64,000 bases of DNA, from the NCBI GenBank assembly GCA_910584385.1, contig CAJUAK010000003.1:1-64000 (forward strand), given 5' to 3'. Position 1 is the stretch's first letter. The number at the start of each line of letters is the position of its first letter. This DNA is from an uncultured Alphaproteobacteria bacterium. GTDB lineage: Bacteria; Pseudomonadota; Alphaproteobacteria; RF32; CAG-239. The notes under the pieces were generated by a model. That model saw only the letters and a list, made by a program, of their open reading frames with translations, had not been told where the DNA came from and ran no database searches. This document shows, one piece after another, positions 15,508-22,941 of this stretch. A program made the position numbers and the translations under genes.

Positions 15508-15987
15508 ATGAGTAACGATATTTTAGAAATTAATTACGATAATCTGATTGAAAAATCACTTAAAAACGTGGTTATTGAAGCTTTAAAAATCGCTGAGGAC
15601 AACGGGTTGCCCGGCGAGCACCATTTTTACATCACTTTTAAGACAAACCATCCGCGCACCAGAATTTCCGCACAGCTGCTTAACCAGTATCCTGATGAGA
15701 TGACAATTGTGCTGCAGCACCAATTTTCCAATCTGGAAGTGATGGAAAATAAGTTTTCCGTTGACCTTAGCTTTGGCGGCGTATTGCAGACTTTGACCAT
15801 TCCTTTTGACGCGATTATCTATTTTGCCGACCCGCATGCCAAATTCGGGCTCAGCTTCAACAATGGCGAAGAAAGCCTGAACAAAGATTTGCAGAGCGAT
15901 GACTTTCTGCCTGAAGAAAACAGCAAGAAAGTTTCCGGCGGCGAAACGGCCCGCGTTATTTCTATTGATGATTTTCGCAAAAAATAA
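15508..15987 (+). CDS. sspB: SspB-type ClpXP adaptor
   Basis: A 159-aa protein matching alphaproteobacterial SspB. It has a folded substrate-binding domain (HFYITFKTNHPRTRIS, DEMTIVLQHQFSNLEV, FSVDLSFGG) of about 130 residues, then a flexible acidic linker and a basic tail (ARVISIDDFRKK) that should dock on the ClpX N-domain. SspB binds ssrA-tagged proteins and hands them to ClpXP. Start 15508 is preferred to 15496 because AGGATGG at 15491-15497 is correctly spaced. It lies directly behind the tmRNA gene and abuts the next CDS with no gap. Confidence 0.9.
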   Translation: MSNDILEINYDNLIEKSLKNVVIEALKIAEDNGLPGEHHFYITFKTNHPRTRISAQLLNQYPDEMTIVLQHQFSNLEVMENKFSVDLSFGGVLQTLTIPFDAIIYFADPHAKFGLSFNNGEESLNKDLQSDDFLPEENSKKVSGGETARVISIDDFRKK

Positions 15988-16191
15988 ATGAAAAAAAAAT
16001 CTGTTATTATCGCCAACCGCCATCAGACAAGCATTTCTCTTGAAGATGAATTCTGGGAAGAATTAAAGGCCATTGCCCAAAAAGAAAGCATGGCGATAAA
16101 TCAGTTGGTTACCCTGATTGACAAAGAGCGGAAAGTTGAAAACCTCTCCAGCGCTATCCGGGTTTATATTTTAAAATACCTGAAAAAATAA
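15988..16191 (+). CDS. Ribbon-helix-helix domain protein
   Basis: A 67-aa protein of the alphaproteobacterial ribbon-helix-helix type. HQTSISLEDEFWEELKAIAQKE forms the beta-strand and first helix, followed by INQLVTLIDKER and LSSAIRVYILKYL. Such proteins bind DNA as dimers through the strand; targets are unknown. The same sspB-RHH order is seen in other alphaproteobacteria. The ATG follows the sspB stop codon immediately, implying coupling. Confidence 0.85.
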   Translation: MKKKSVIIANRHQTSISLEDEFWEELKAIAQKESMAINQLVTLIDKERKVENLSSAIRVYILKYLKK

Positions 16192-16210
16192 ATCCCTTTT
16201 TATCTGCGCA

Positions 16211-16239
16211 TTGACAAGCAGCTTTTTATTCCTTATAGT
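16211..16239 (+). promoter_or_regulatory. Strong sigma70-type promoter of the structured RNA
   Basis: TTGACA at 16211-16216, exactly 17 bp, TATAGT at 16234-16239. Predicted start is near 16246. Confidence 0.8.
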
Positions 16240-16245
16240 TTTTTC

Positions 16246-16454
16246 AGACAGTACAAACTGTTTAGCGCCATTTGGCGCGAGGGCGTCAGAAACCCTTAAT
16301 ACGACTGGTCGCTGCATTGCGACCTAAAATATTCATGCCGACTTTTGTCTTGGACGGATGTCGGCTAAATAAGGCTTTGCGCCGAATAGGCCGAGCCGTT
16401 CTAGTTGTATTACGGTTTCTGAACATCCGCCCACCTTTTTGGTGGGTTTTGTTT
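16246..16454 (+). ncRNA. Unidentified structured RNA, about 210 nt
   Basis: A noncoding stretch with its own promoter and a rho-independent terminator. Two small 5' hairpins are visible (48-52 with 57-61 and 65-69 with 74-78, counted from 16200). A long-range helix of about 20 bp, with one bulge and few mismatches, joins 16287-16306 to 16401-16421. It encloses a multiloop of three hairpins: GGTCGC/GCGACC at 16307-16324, GCCGAC/GTCGGC at 16337-16365 and GGCT/AGCC at 16373-16397. I could not match it to tmRNA, RNase P, SRP RNA, 6S RNA or a common riboswitch. It could be an independent small RNA, or a leader of the following lipoprotein gene, which starts 21 nt after the terminator. Confidence 0.65.
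16430..16454 (+). terminator. Terminator of the structured RNA
   Basis: Stem CCCACC / GGTGGG with loop TTTTT, followed by TTTTGTTT. Confidence 0.85.
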
Positions 16455-16474
16455 AACCTTAAACGGAGATGTTC

Positions 16475-17059
16475 ATGAAAAAATTATCCTTACTCAGCAT
16501 ATTTATCCTCTCTGCCTGCGGCACGGTTTTCAGCGGCACAACACAAGACATCAGCATAGACGCCAATGTGCCGGATGTCACAATATTTGCCGATGGCGCA
16601 AAAATCTGCACAACGCCCTGCATGTATCCGATAGAAAGGGCATCCGGAAGCGTTGCGATTATGGGCAAAAAAGCCGGTTATGAAGATGTGGTTATTCCTT
16701 TAAAATCAAAAATCAACCCTGTCGCCTGGGGCAATATTACCTTTGTGTACAGCTGGACAACGGATGTTGTCAGCGGCGGCGCCTGGAAATATACAAGGGA
16801 TGGTGTTTACTTAAATATGGAAAAGAAAAATATGCAAAAAGCCGAAATGGAAAAATTCAGGCTGGATTCAAAAATACGGCACTTCACCCTCATGAATTAC
16901 AACCAGCTGCAGCTTGAAGCCGCTTCCCGCAATAACGGGCAATACACGGCTTCTTTATCCAAATTGAGCGGAATCCCTTCCGCAAAAATCCAACAGGCTC
17001 TGTTGTCTTCTCCGAGGGAGGTTGCTGCTGTTGAAAAAATTATGGAAATCGCCCATTAA
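16475..17059 (+). CDS. Putative lipoprotein with PEGA-like segment
   Basis: A 194-aa exported lipoprotein. The signal peptide ends in the lipobox LSAC, so the mature protein begins at that cysteine (about residue 15) and is lipid-anchored. VPDVTIFADGAKICTTPCMY followed by KKAGYEDVVIPL resembles a PEGA-type beta module (surface-layer or carbohydrate association). The rest is a charged, probably helical C-terminal domain of unknown role. Start 16475 is chosen because CGGAG at 16464-16468 is 6 nt upstream; the ATG at 16469 directly touches that site. Structured RNA upstream and terminator downstream make it a one-gene unit. Confidence 0.7.
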   Translation: MKKLSLLSIFILSACGTVFSGTTQDISIDANVPDVTIFADGAKICTTPCMYPIERASGSVAIMGKKAGYEDVVIPLKSKINPVAWGNITFVYSWTTDVVSGGAWKYTRDGVYLNMEKKNMQKAEMEKFRLDSKIRHFTLMNYNQLQLEAASRNNGQYTASLSKLSGIPSAKIQQALLSSPREVAAVEKIMEIAH

Positions 17060-17090
17060 TAAAAAGCCGGATAAAATCCGGCTTTTTATT
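17060..17090 (+). terminator. Terminator of the lipoprotein gene
   Basis: Stem AAAAAGCCGGAT / ATCCGGCTTTTT followed by ATT. Confidence 0.88.
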
Positions 17091-17099
17091 GTATCGAGA

Positions 17100-17131
17100 A
17101 AACCCCGCGTTTAACGCGGGGTTGCTTTTTA
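17100..17131 (-). terminator. Terminator of cysS
   Basis: Stem AACCCCGCGT / ACGCGGGGTT; on the minus strand it is followed by TTCTCG. It begins at the cysS stop codon. T-rich sequence on the plus side could also let it act rightward. Confidence 0.7.
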
Positions 17132-18502
17132 CATCTTTTTCCAGGTTGTTCCGGTTGGAGAATCTTCCAATACAATCCCCTGCGCTTTTAAATCGTCCCT
17201 TATTTTATCGGCAAGCGCCCAGTTTTTATCTTTTTTTGCCTGCGCGCGCGCGACTATCTGTGCTTCTATTTCCGCAGCGCCGTCCCCTTTGCCTTTAAAC
17301 CAGGTTTCCGGATTTTGCTCCAACAAGCCTAACAGCTTTGCAGATGCAAGCAGTTTCCCTTTTGCCGCCGCTTTTTCCTCTGCACTTTCCGCTTTGTTTA
17401 ACTGGTTAACAAGCTCATGCAAATAGCTTATGGCCAGAGGTGTGTTCAAATCATCTGCCAGCGCTTCGACAATGCGTTCGTCAGCCGTTTCATCGGAGGC
17501 GTTTACATCAGCCGCGTTACGCAAAGCGTTATAAAATTTATCCAGAATCTGTTTTGACTGGGCTAAGCCCTCAAAAGTAAAATTAAACGGCTGGTGGTAA
17601 TGCGTGCTGATAAACAACAGGCGCAGCGCTTCCGCCGGATATTTTGCCAAAACGTCATCAACCAAATAAAAATTATTTAATGACTTTGACATCTTTACGC
17701 CATCAACCATCAGCATCCCCGAATGCAGCCAATAATGCGCAAATTTTGACCCGGGATGCGCGCAGCAGGATTGGGCGCACTCGTTTTCATGGTGCGGGAA
17801 GATTAAATCAGAACCGCCGCCATGGATATCAAAATCATCCCCTAACAGTTTGGAACTCATCGCCGAGCATTCCAAATGCCAGCCCGGGCGTCCGTATCCC
17901 CAAGGGCTGTCCCAGCCCGGCTGCCCTTCTTCGGAAGGTTTCCATAAAATAAAATCTGCCGGATTTCTTTTATAATCGGCAACTTCAATACGAGCCCCCG
18001 CCAGCATTTCTTTCATCGAGCGCCCGGAAAGATAGCCATAGCCCGGCATCGAATCTACAGAAAACAAAACCTGCCCTTTTGCCTCATAGGCATGTCCGTT
18101 TTGCAGCAACAGTTTGACAAGCTCTATCATTTCCTGAATATATTCCGTAGCGCGCGGGCGATAAGTCGGTTCAAGGACATTCAGCTTATGCATATCCTCA
18201 ATATACCAATTGTAAGTCTGCTCAGTAATCTCGCGGATGGGCTTTCCGGTCTCCTGATGTTTTTTTAAGATTTTATCATCCACATCCGTAATATTTGAGA
18301 CATAAACAACCTGCCCTTCGCCATAGACTTGCCGCAGCAGGCGAAACCACTGGTCAAACATAACCGCCGTCCGGGCATTGCCCAGGTGAGCCTTGTCATA
18401 AACCGTCGGGCCGCAGACATACATGCGGACTTTCTTTGCATCTATCGGCGTGAACTTTTCTTTGCGGCGCGTTAACGTGTTATTCAAATATATTTCAGTC
18501 AT
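17129..18502 (-). CDS. cysS: Cysteine--tRNA ligase
   Basis: A 457-aa class I synthetase. The zinc-binding CGPTVYD and the HIGH-type motif HLGNARTAVMFD are at residues 30-50, further zinc ligands in LECSAMS and HHENECAQS, and the KMSKS loop near residue 265. The helical anticodon domain fills the C-terminal third. Length is normal. It lies 14 bp downstream of gltX on the same strand. Confidence 0.97.
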   Translation of the reverse strand: MTEIYLNNTLTRRKEKFTPIDAKKVRMYVCGPTVYDKAHLGNARTAVMFDQWFRLLRQVYGEGQVVYVSNITDVDDKILKKHQETGKPIREITEQTYNWYIEDMHKLNVLEPTYRPRATEYIQEMIELVKLLLQNGHAYEAKGQVLFSVDSMPGYGYLSGRSMKEMLAGARIEVADYKRNPADFILWKPSEEGQPGWDSPWGYGRPGWHLECSAMSSKLLGDDFDIHGGGSDLIFPHHENECAQSCCAHPGSKFAHYWLHSGMLMVDGVKMSKSLNNFYLVDDVLAKYPAEALRLLFISTHYHQPFNFTFEGLAQSKQILDKFYNALRNAADVNASDETADERIVEALADDLNTPLAISYLHELVNQLNKAESAEEKAAAKGKLLASAKLLGLLEQNPETWFKGKGDGAAEIEAQIVARAQAKKDKNWALADKIRDDLKAQGIVLEDSPTGTTWKKM

Positions 18503-18516
18503 TTTATTTTCCTTAA

Positions 18517-19839
18517 TCAGGCCGTAATGCCTTTTAGCCTTGCCAAGATCTTCTCTCTGCCGATTAACGGCAGCAGCGTTTTTAACTCAGGGCCATTGCC
18601 GGCGGCCGTAACGGCCAAACGCAGAGGATGGAATAAATCTTTGCCTTTTTTGCCGCTTTTGGTTTTAAGCGCGTCTGTCCAGCTTTTAAATGTTTCATCA
18701 TTCCACGGTTCCGGAGGCAGGATTTCCGCAGCCAAATCCGTTAAGGTCTTGTCTTCGATTATCGGCGAAAGGGGCTGGCGGCAAATTTTTTCCCATTCGG
18801 CAATATCAGCCACTTTTTGCAAATTCGGACGGACGGCATTCCAAAAATTTTCATCCGCGTCAATCCGGCCTTTTACTTTTTCATAAGGAAGATTATGCAG
18901 ATATTTTGTGTTGAATATCTTTAATTCTTCTTCATCAAACTTAGGCTGGGAACGTCCAATTTTGCTTAAATCCAAGGAAGCGGCCAGGCTTTCCAAATCG
19001 TAATAAGGCTCAATGGCTTCAGATGTGCCGAGTTTGGCAAGGAATGAACTGATTGCCATTGCCTCAACGCCATCCGCGCGCAAATCGCGGACACCCAAGC
19101 TTCCAAGCCTTTTAGAGAGTTTTCCTTCCTTTCCGGTCAGCAGCGGCAAATGGGCAAACGACGGAACTTTTCCGCCTAATGCCTCAAACATCTGAACCTG
19201 CGACGCCGTATTGGTTACATGGTCTTCCCCGCGGACAATATGGGTAATGCCGAAATCAACATCGTCAATTACCGAAGGCAGATGGTATAAGAAACTTCCG
19301 TCTTCGCGGATAATAATCGGGTCGCTCAGTTTATCGGCTTCATAACGGCAAGTGCCGCGAACCATGTCTTCCCATTTTATCTCGCCGGGAAGAAGTTTAA
19401 AACGGTAATGCGGGCGGCGCCCTTCTTTTTCATAAGCGGCAATTTCTTCGGGTTTCAGCTGCAGCGAATGCCGGTCGTAAATGGGCGGCAGGCCTTTGTT
19501 GAGCAGCCTTTTTCTCATAAATTCCAGTTCTTCGGGCGTTTCATAGCAAGCGTAAATCCGCCCGTCTTTTTTGAGTTTTTCAACAACTTCGTTATAGCGT
19601 TCAAAACGGGCAGACTGGCGGGATTCCTCGCACCAGTCCAAACCCAGCCAATTTAAAGCATCCCTTATGGCCAGCTCATATTCTTCTTTTGAACGCAATT
19701 TATCCGTATCATCAATACGCAGCATAAATTTCCCGCCGAGCTTTTTGGCGAGAAGCCAGTTGAACAGCGCCGTCCGCGTATTTCCAATATGCATAAATCC
19801 TGTCGGGCTCGGCGCAAAGCGTACTTTTATGTTTGTCAT
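18517..19839 (-). CDS. gltX: Glutamate--tRNA ligase
   Basis: A 440-aa class I synthetase, the short form common in alphaproteobacteria. HIGNTRTALFNWLLA near residue 17 is the HIGH-type motif and KLSKRLGSLG the KMSKS-type loop. Many alphaproteobacteria carry two GltX copies, one charging tRNA-Gln for later amidation by GatCAB; which kind this is cannot be told from sequence alone. It is the first gene of a gltX-cysS operon. Confidence 0.95.
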   Translation of the reverse strand: MTNIKVRFAPSPTGFMHIGNTRTALFNWLLAKKLGGKFMLRIDDTDKLRSKEEYELAIRDALNWLGLDWCEESRQSARFERYNEVVEKLKKDGRIYACYETPEELEFMRKRLLNKGLPPIYDRHSLQLKPEEIAAYEKEGRRPHYRFKLLPGEIKWEDMVRGTCRYEADKLSDPIIIREDGSFLYHLPSVIDDVDFGITHIVRGEDHVTNTASQVQMFEALGGKVPSFAHLPLLTGKEGKLSKRLGSLGVRDLRADGVEAMAISSFLAKLGTSEAIEPYYDLESLAASLDLSKIGRSQPKFDEEELKIFNTKYLHNLPYEKVKGRIDADENFWNAVRPNLQKVADIAEWEKICRQPLSPIIEDKTLTDLAAEILPPEPWNDETFKSWTDALKTKSGKKGKDLFHPLRLAVTAAGNGPELKTLLPLIGREKILARLKGITA

Positions 19840-19895
19840 TATCTCTTGTCCATTATTAAAAACTAAGAGGATAATATAAAATCGGCATTATAAAT

Positions 19896-20555
19896 TCAAT
19901 AATTATTTTGCAAATTAAGCTGATTATTCTTTTCGGCAGAAACTGCCAAATCCTCCAAATCTTCAAGGAACCAGGAAATGTCTTCGTCATTTGCCGCAAT
20001 CATCCCGTAGAATTTTCCCCGGTAAGATAAGATGAGGCTGCTTTCAGCCAATTTTATGTCAATAATCTGCAGCTGCCCGCCGTTATCGCGAATTCTCAGG
20101 CTGAACGGGATAACGCTGCTTTGCTGCCCGCCCATAATTTTCCCCACATCAACAACGGCAGAAACTTCCGCTTCATTGCCGCGGATTTCCACCCGGGTGA
20201 TTTCATATATAATTTTTGAAACATCAAAATCCAGCGGAAATGTTTTATATAACCCCAGCGCATAACGCTTAAACAAGGGCAAATATTGCTGCTGTTGCTC
20301 AGGGCTCATTTCCTTCCAGTATTTTCCAACGACAAATTTCCCTACATAATCCAAATCCACATGGTTAAGAAACAATTCGTCAAGGGCGGCATATTTTTCT
20401 TCTGCATTTTTCATGTTAAAAGTGTTCAACAGGCGCTCCCCTTTATCCTGCGCCCAGGCTCGCACATCTTTTTCCGTCATGGAAGCTGAGGCGTTTTCCC
20501 AACAAAAAACGCTTAAAAAAAAGATAATAAGTTTAAGAAATTTCTTACTTTTCAT
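19896..20555 (-). CDS. MlaC/Ttg2D-type phospholipid-binding protein
   Basis: A 219-aa periplasmic protein with a signal peptide (FLKLIIFFLSVFCWENASAS). The family core is clear: DLDYVGKFVVGKYWKEMSPEQQQQYL, then LYKTFPLDF and the beta-sheet region ending IIDIKLAESSLILSYRGKF. MlaC shuttles phospholipids between an outer-membrane complex and the MlaFEDB ABC transporter. No other mla gene is nearby, so partners must lie elsewhere or it serves another role. Confidence 0.85.
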   Translation of the reverse strand: MKSKKFLKLIIFFLSVFCWENASASMTEKDVRAWAQDKGERLLNTFNMKNAEEKYAALDELFLNHVDLDYVGKFVVGKYWKEMSPEQQQQYLPLFKRYALGLYKTFPLDFDVSKIIYEITRVEIRGNEAEVSAVVDVGKIMGGQQSSVIPFSLRIRDNGGQLQIIDIKLAESSLILSYRGKFYGMIAANDEDISWFLEDLEDLAVSAEKNNQLNLQNNY

Positions 20556-20613
20556 AAATTTTGCCTTATAGTATTTCCATCTTGGTTTATTATAGCATAA
20601 ATTGGTTAAAAAA

Positions 20614-21630
20614 ATGACACTAAAAATTTTTCGCTTATTTTTATTGTTTGCCTGCGCTGCTCCTGCTGCCGCACAAAGCCCGGTCTGGGATCTGGCACTG
20701 CGAAGGGGCTATGTTTCATGCGGCACGGATTTAATCTCCAAAACTTATGCCTATAAAGACGAAAACGGCCAATGGAAAGGCATTGATGCAGACATTTGCA
20801 AACTTTTTTCTTTTATGCTCTTTGGGCATGGGAACAACATCCAAATGGTTCATGTCCCTTCAACTAAGGCTGCCCAAGCGCTGAATGACGGAAAAATTGA
20901 AATCATGCTCAGCGCCGCGCCCGCCCAGGCCAGCCAGGAGATAGCCGGAAACACCCTGCCCGCGGCAATTATTTATTACGACCGGCAAAAATTTCTGGCC
21001 AATATTCAAGATAATGCAACTTCAATGGAAGACTATCAAGGGCAGAAAATATGCGCAGATGGAAATTCCGAGGATTTGGCTTACCTTAACGAATTTAACG
21101 AACGTTATGCTTTGGATTTGAAAATTTTACCGTTTCCATCTTTTGAAAAAGCAAAAGAAGCTTTTCTTCTTAACCGCTGCCAGCTTATCAGCGGTTCGGA
21201 AATACAGCTCCTCGGCATTTTAAAAAGCTCGACATCAAAAAAACGTTCCATCGCCATCTTGCCGGAAGTTATCGCAACCAAGCCCGTTTTTGCCCATGTT
21301 GCCAAAAACAACGACTTTCTGCGCCGGCAGGTTAAATGGGTTATCAATGCCCCGTTACTGGCAGAACATTTGAAAATAAATTCTAAAAACGTTACGACAT
21401 TTTCCGGCGCCAAAGACAAATCGACGCAAAATCTGCTCGGCGTCAGCCCCAATTTATGGCAAAAGTTTTTCCTCACCCCGCAAGGCGTTAAAAACGCTTT
21501 GGAAGTTTTGGGGAATTATGATGAAATCTACCAACGCAACCTTGGCGCAGATTCTCCGTTTAAATTGGAACGGGGCGAAAGCCGCCTTATTGAAAACGGC
21601 GGGCTAATGAATTATCAGCTCTTTTTGTGA
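20614..21630 (+). CDS. Amino-acid ABC transporter substrate-binding protein (AapJ-like)
   Basis: A 338-aa protein with a signal peptide (LFLLFACAAPAAAQS). It resembles the general L-amino-acid binding protein AapJ/BztA: RRGYVSCGTDL near the start, GIDADICKLFSFMLFG and the C-terminal KNALEVLGNYDEIYQRNLG, all typical of that branch. No permease or ATPase genes are adjacent, which is unusual for this family. It could feed a transporter encoded elsewhere or act as a sensor ligand-binding protein. ATG 20614 is preferred over TTG 20602. The end overlaps the convergent esterase gene by 16 nt. Confidence 0.8.
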   Translation: MTLKIFRLFLLFACAAPAAAQSPVWDLALRRGYVSCGTDLISKTYAYKDENGQWKGIDADICKLFSFMLFGHGNNIQMVHVPSTKAAQALNDGKIEIMLSAAPAQASQEIAGNTLPAAIIYYDRQKFLANIQDNATSMEDYQGQKICADGNSEDLAYLNEFNERYALDLKILPFPSFEKAKEAFLLNRCQLISGSEIQLLGILKSSTSKKRSIAILPEVIATKPVFAHVAKNNDFLRRQVKWVINAPLLAEHLKINSKNVTTFSGAKDKSTQNLLGVSPNLWQKFFLTPQGVKNALEVLGNYDEIYQRNLGADSPFKLERGESRLIENGGLMNYQLFL

Positions 21631-22373
21631 AAGCTGTTCCGTTCAATAAAATCAGCGGCATATTCCAGCCCTTCCGGCGTTATTTGATGCATTCCGCCGG
21701 GGATTACTTTGGTTTCCACCGCCGCGCCCATTTCGCTCAACATATTTTTTGTAAAATCCAAAGCTTCAAAGCGAACCAGATTATCGGCGTCGCCATGAAT
21801 AAGAAGCGTATTCGGCGTGCTCAAATGATGGCGCATTAAATAGCTGCGTCCGGCCATGATGCCGCTGAAGCTGACGCAGCCCGCCATTTTCTCCCTCATC
21901 AGGGATGTGTATAGAGCCAACATCGCGCCTTGTGAAAAGCCGCAGAGAAACAAATCTTTGTCTTCAAGCCCATATTCGGACAGACATTGGTCAATGTAAA
22001 AATTCAGATATGAGGCCGCCTGGTTTAACCCCATGGCCATTTTATCATAAATCGCTTCGCATTCTGCAAAAGTCGGAACAACTTTGCGCATATCTTCCGG
22101 GTCAAAATGGTGCATAGAATACCATTGGCGCTTATTTTCATGGATTTCGCAAATCAGCGGCGCTTGCGGCAGATGAATGGCATAATTGTCAAGCTTGTCA
22201 AGAAAAGGGGCGAGCTTGCGTTCAAGAGCCGGCGCAGAATCTATATATCCGTGCAAAAAAATAATCAGCTTTTCCGGGCGCCCTTTGATATGCGCAATTT
22301 CTTCCTGAATGATATTATTCATGATATGTATCCGGTTTTGTGATAAACGCAAATTGTTTTCTGATGTGAACAT
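21615..22373 (-). CDS. Carboxylesterase/phospholipase family hydrolase
   Basis: A 252-aa alpha/beta hydrolase of the phospholipase/carboxylesterase (YpfH/EstB-like) branch. LIIFLHGYIDSAP forms the oxyanion region, GFSQGAML carries the nucleophile serine, IHGDADNLV the acid and GGMHQIT the histidine. It should act on short acyl esters in the cytosol. ATG 22373 is supported by AAGGG 8 nt upstream; the methionine at residue 18 is an alternative. It is convergent with the binding-protein gene. Confidence 0.85.
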   Translation of the reverse strand: MFTSENNLRLSQNRIHIMNNIIQEEIAHIKGRPEKLIIFLHGYIDSAPALERKLAPFLDKLDNYAIHLPQAPLICEIHENKRQWYSMHHFDPEDMRKVVPTFAECEAIYDKMAMGLNQAASYLNFYIDQCLSEYGLEDKDLFLCGFSQGAMLALYTSLMREKMAGCVSFSGIMAGRSYLMRHHLSTPNTLLIHGDADNLVRFEALDFTKNMLSEMGAAVETKVIPGGMHQITPEGLEYAADFIERNSFHKKS

Positions 22374-22402
22374 ATAATAAACCCTTAAATAAAAAGTAAA
22401 TA

Positions 22403-22430
22403 TTTTTAAAGCGGAACAAATTTATTCCGC
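22403..22430 (-). terminator. Terminator of the leftward AsmA-HAD operon
   Basis: Stem GCGGAA / TTCCGC, on the minus strand followed by TTTAAAAATATTT. It lies about 25 nt past the HAD stop codon. Confidence 0.65.
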
Positions 22431-22455
22431 CTTATCATTTTTTCAAGAGGGATTT

Positions 22456-22941
22456 TTAATATTTTTCGGCTTCTATTATTTGCAGCATTTCTCTAAAAGC
22501 TTCCGCCGGCGTGCCGGAAAAATTTATAATCATTTTATTTTGCGTAATACAACACTGCTTTTTTTCTTCATAATGGCAAAAAGGCGTTTGAAACCAACGA
22601 ATGTAACGGTGGCTGTCATCAATATGCAGGCTGATGTTGTGCAGCAGGCAGTATTTTGCTTTTGCCGTATCCCACAGTTTATCGGAAACCTTGAATTCGC
22701 CATTTTCAAAATATTCCACCTTATCTAAAGCCGCATAAAAATCTAAAATGGCAAATATTTTGCTGTAAGATATTTTATGCTCTTCAAGATATTCTTTTAC
22801 AAGGCGCCTGGGTCCGCCTGTTATGATATGTATTTCGCAGCCTGCGTTAAACGCCAGCTTTGTCAGCTTTGAAAAAAATTCAGGCTGTTTGGTTATAACG
22901 CCATGAAAATCTATCCCGATTTTTATGCCTTTAACGATCAT
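22456..22941 (-). CDS. HAD-superfamily protein
   Basis: A 161-aa protein. IGIDFHGVIT at residues 8-17 is the first HAD motif in a D-F-H form, which keeps the nucleophile Asp but replaces the second Asp by His. IHIITGGPRR is motif II, and ISLHIDDSHRY near residue 108 supplies the acidic motif IV. The altered first motif could weaken phosphatase activity. It overlaps the end of the AsmA-like gene by 11 nt and is presumably translated with it; substrate unknown. Confidence 0.7.
   Translation of the reverse strand: MIVKGIKIGIDFHGVITKQPEFFSKLTKLAFNAGCEIHIITGGPRRLVKEYLEEHKISYSKIFAILDFYAALDKVEYFENGEFKVSDKLWDTAKAKYCLLHNISLHIDDSHRYIRWFQTPFCHYEEKKQCCITQNKMIINFSGTPAEAFREMLQIIEAEKY

Noticed and set aside
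16246..16454. Identification of the structured RNA as 6S RNA
   Set aside because: 6S RNA is a single long hairpin with a central bubble; this region forms a multiloop with three internal hairpins.
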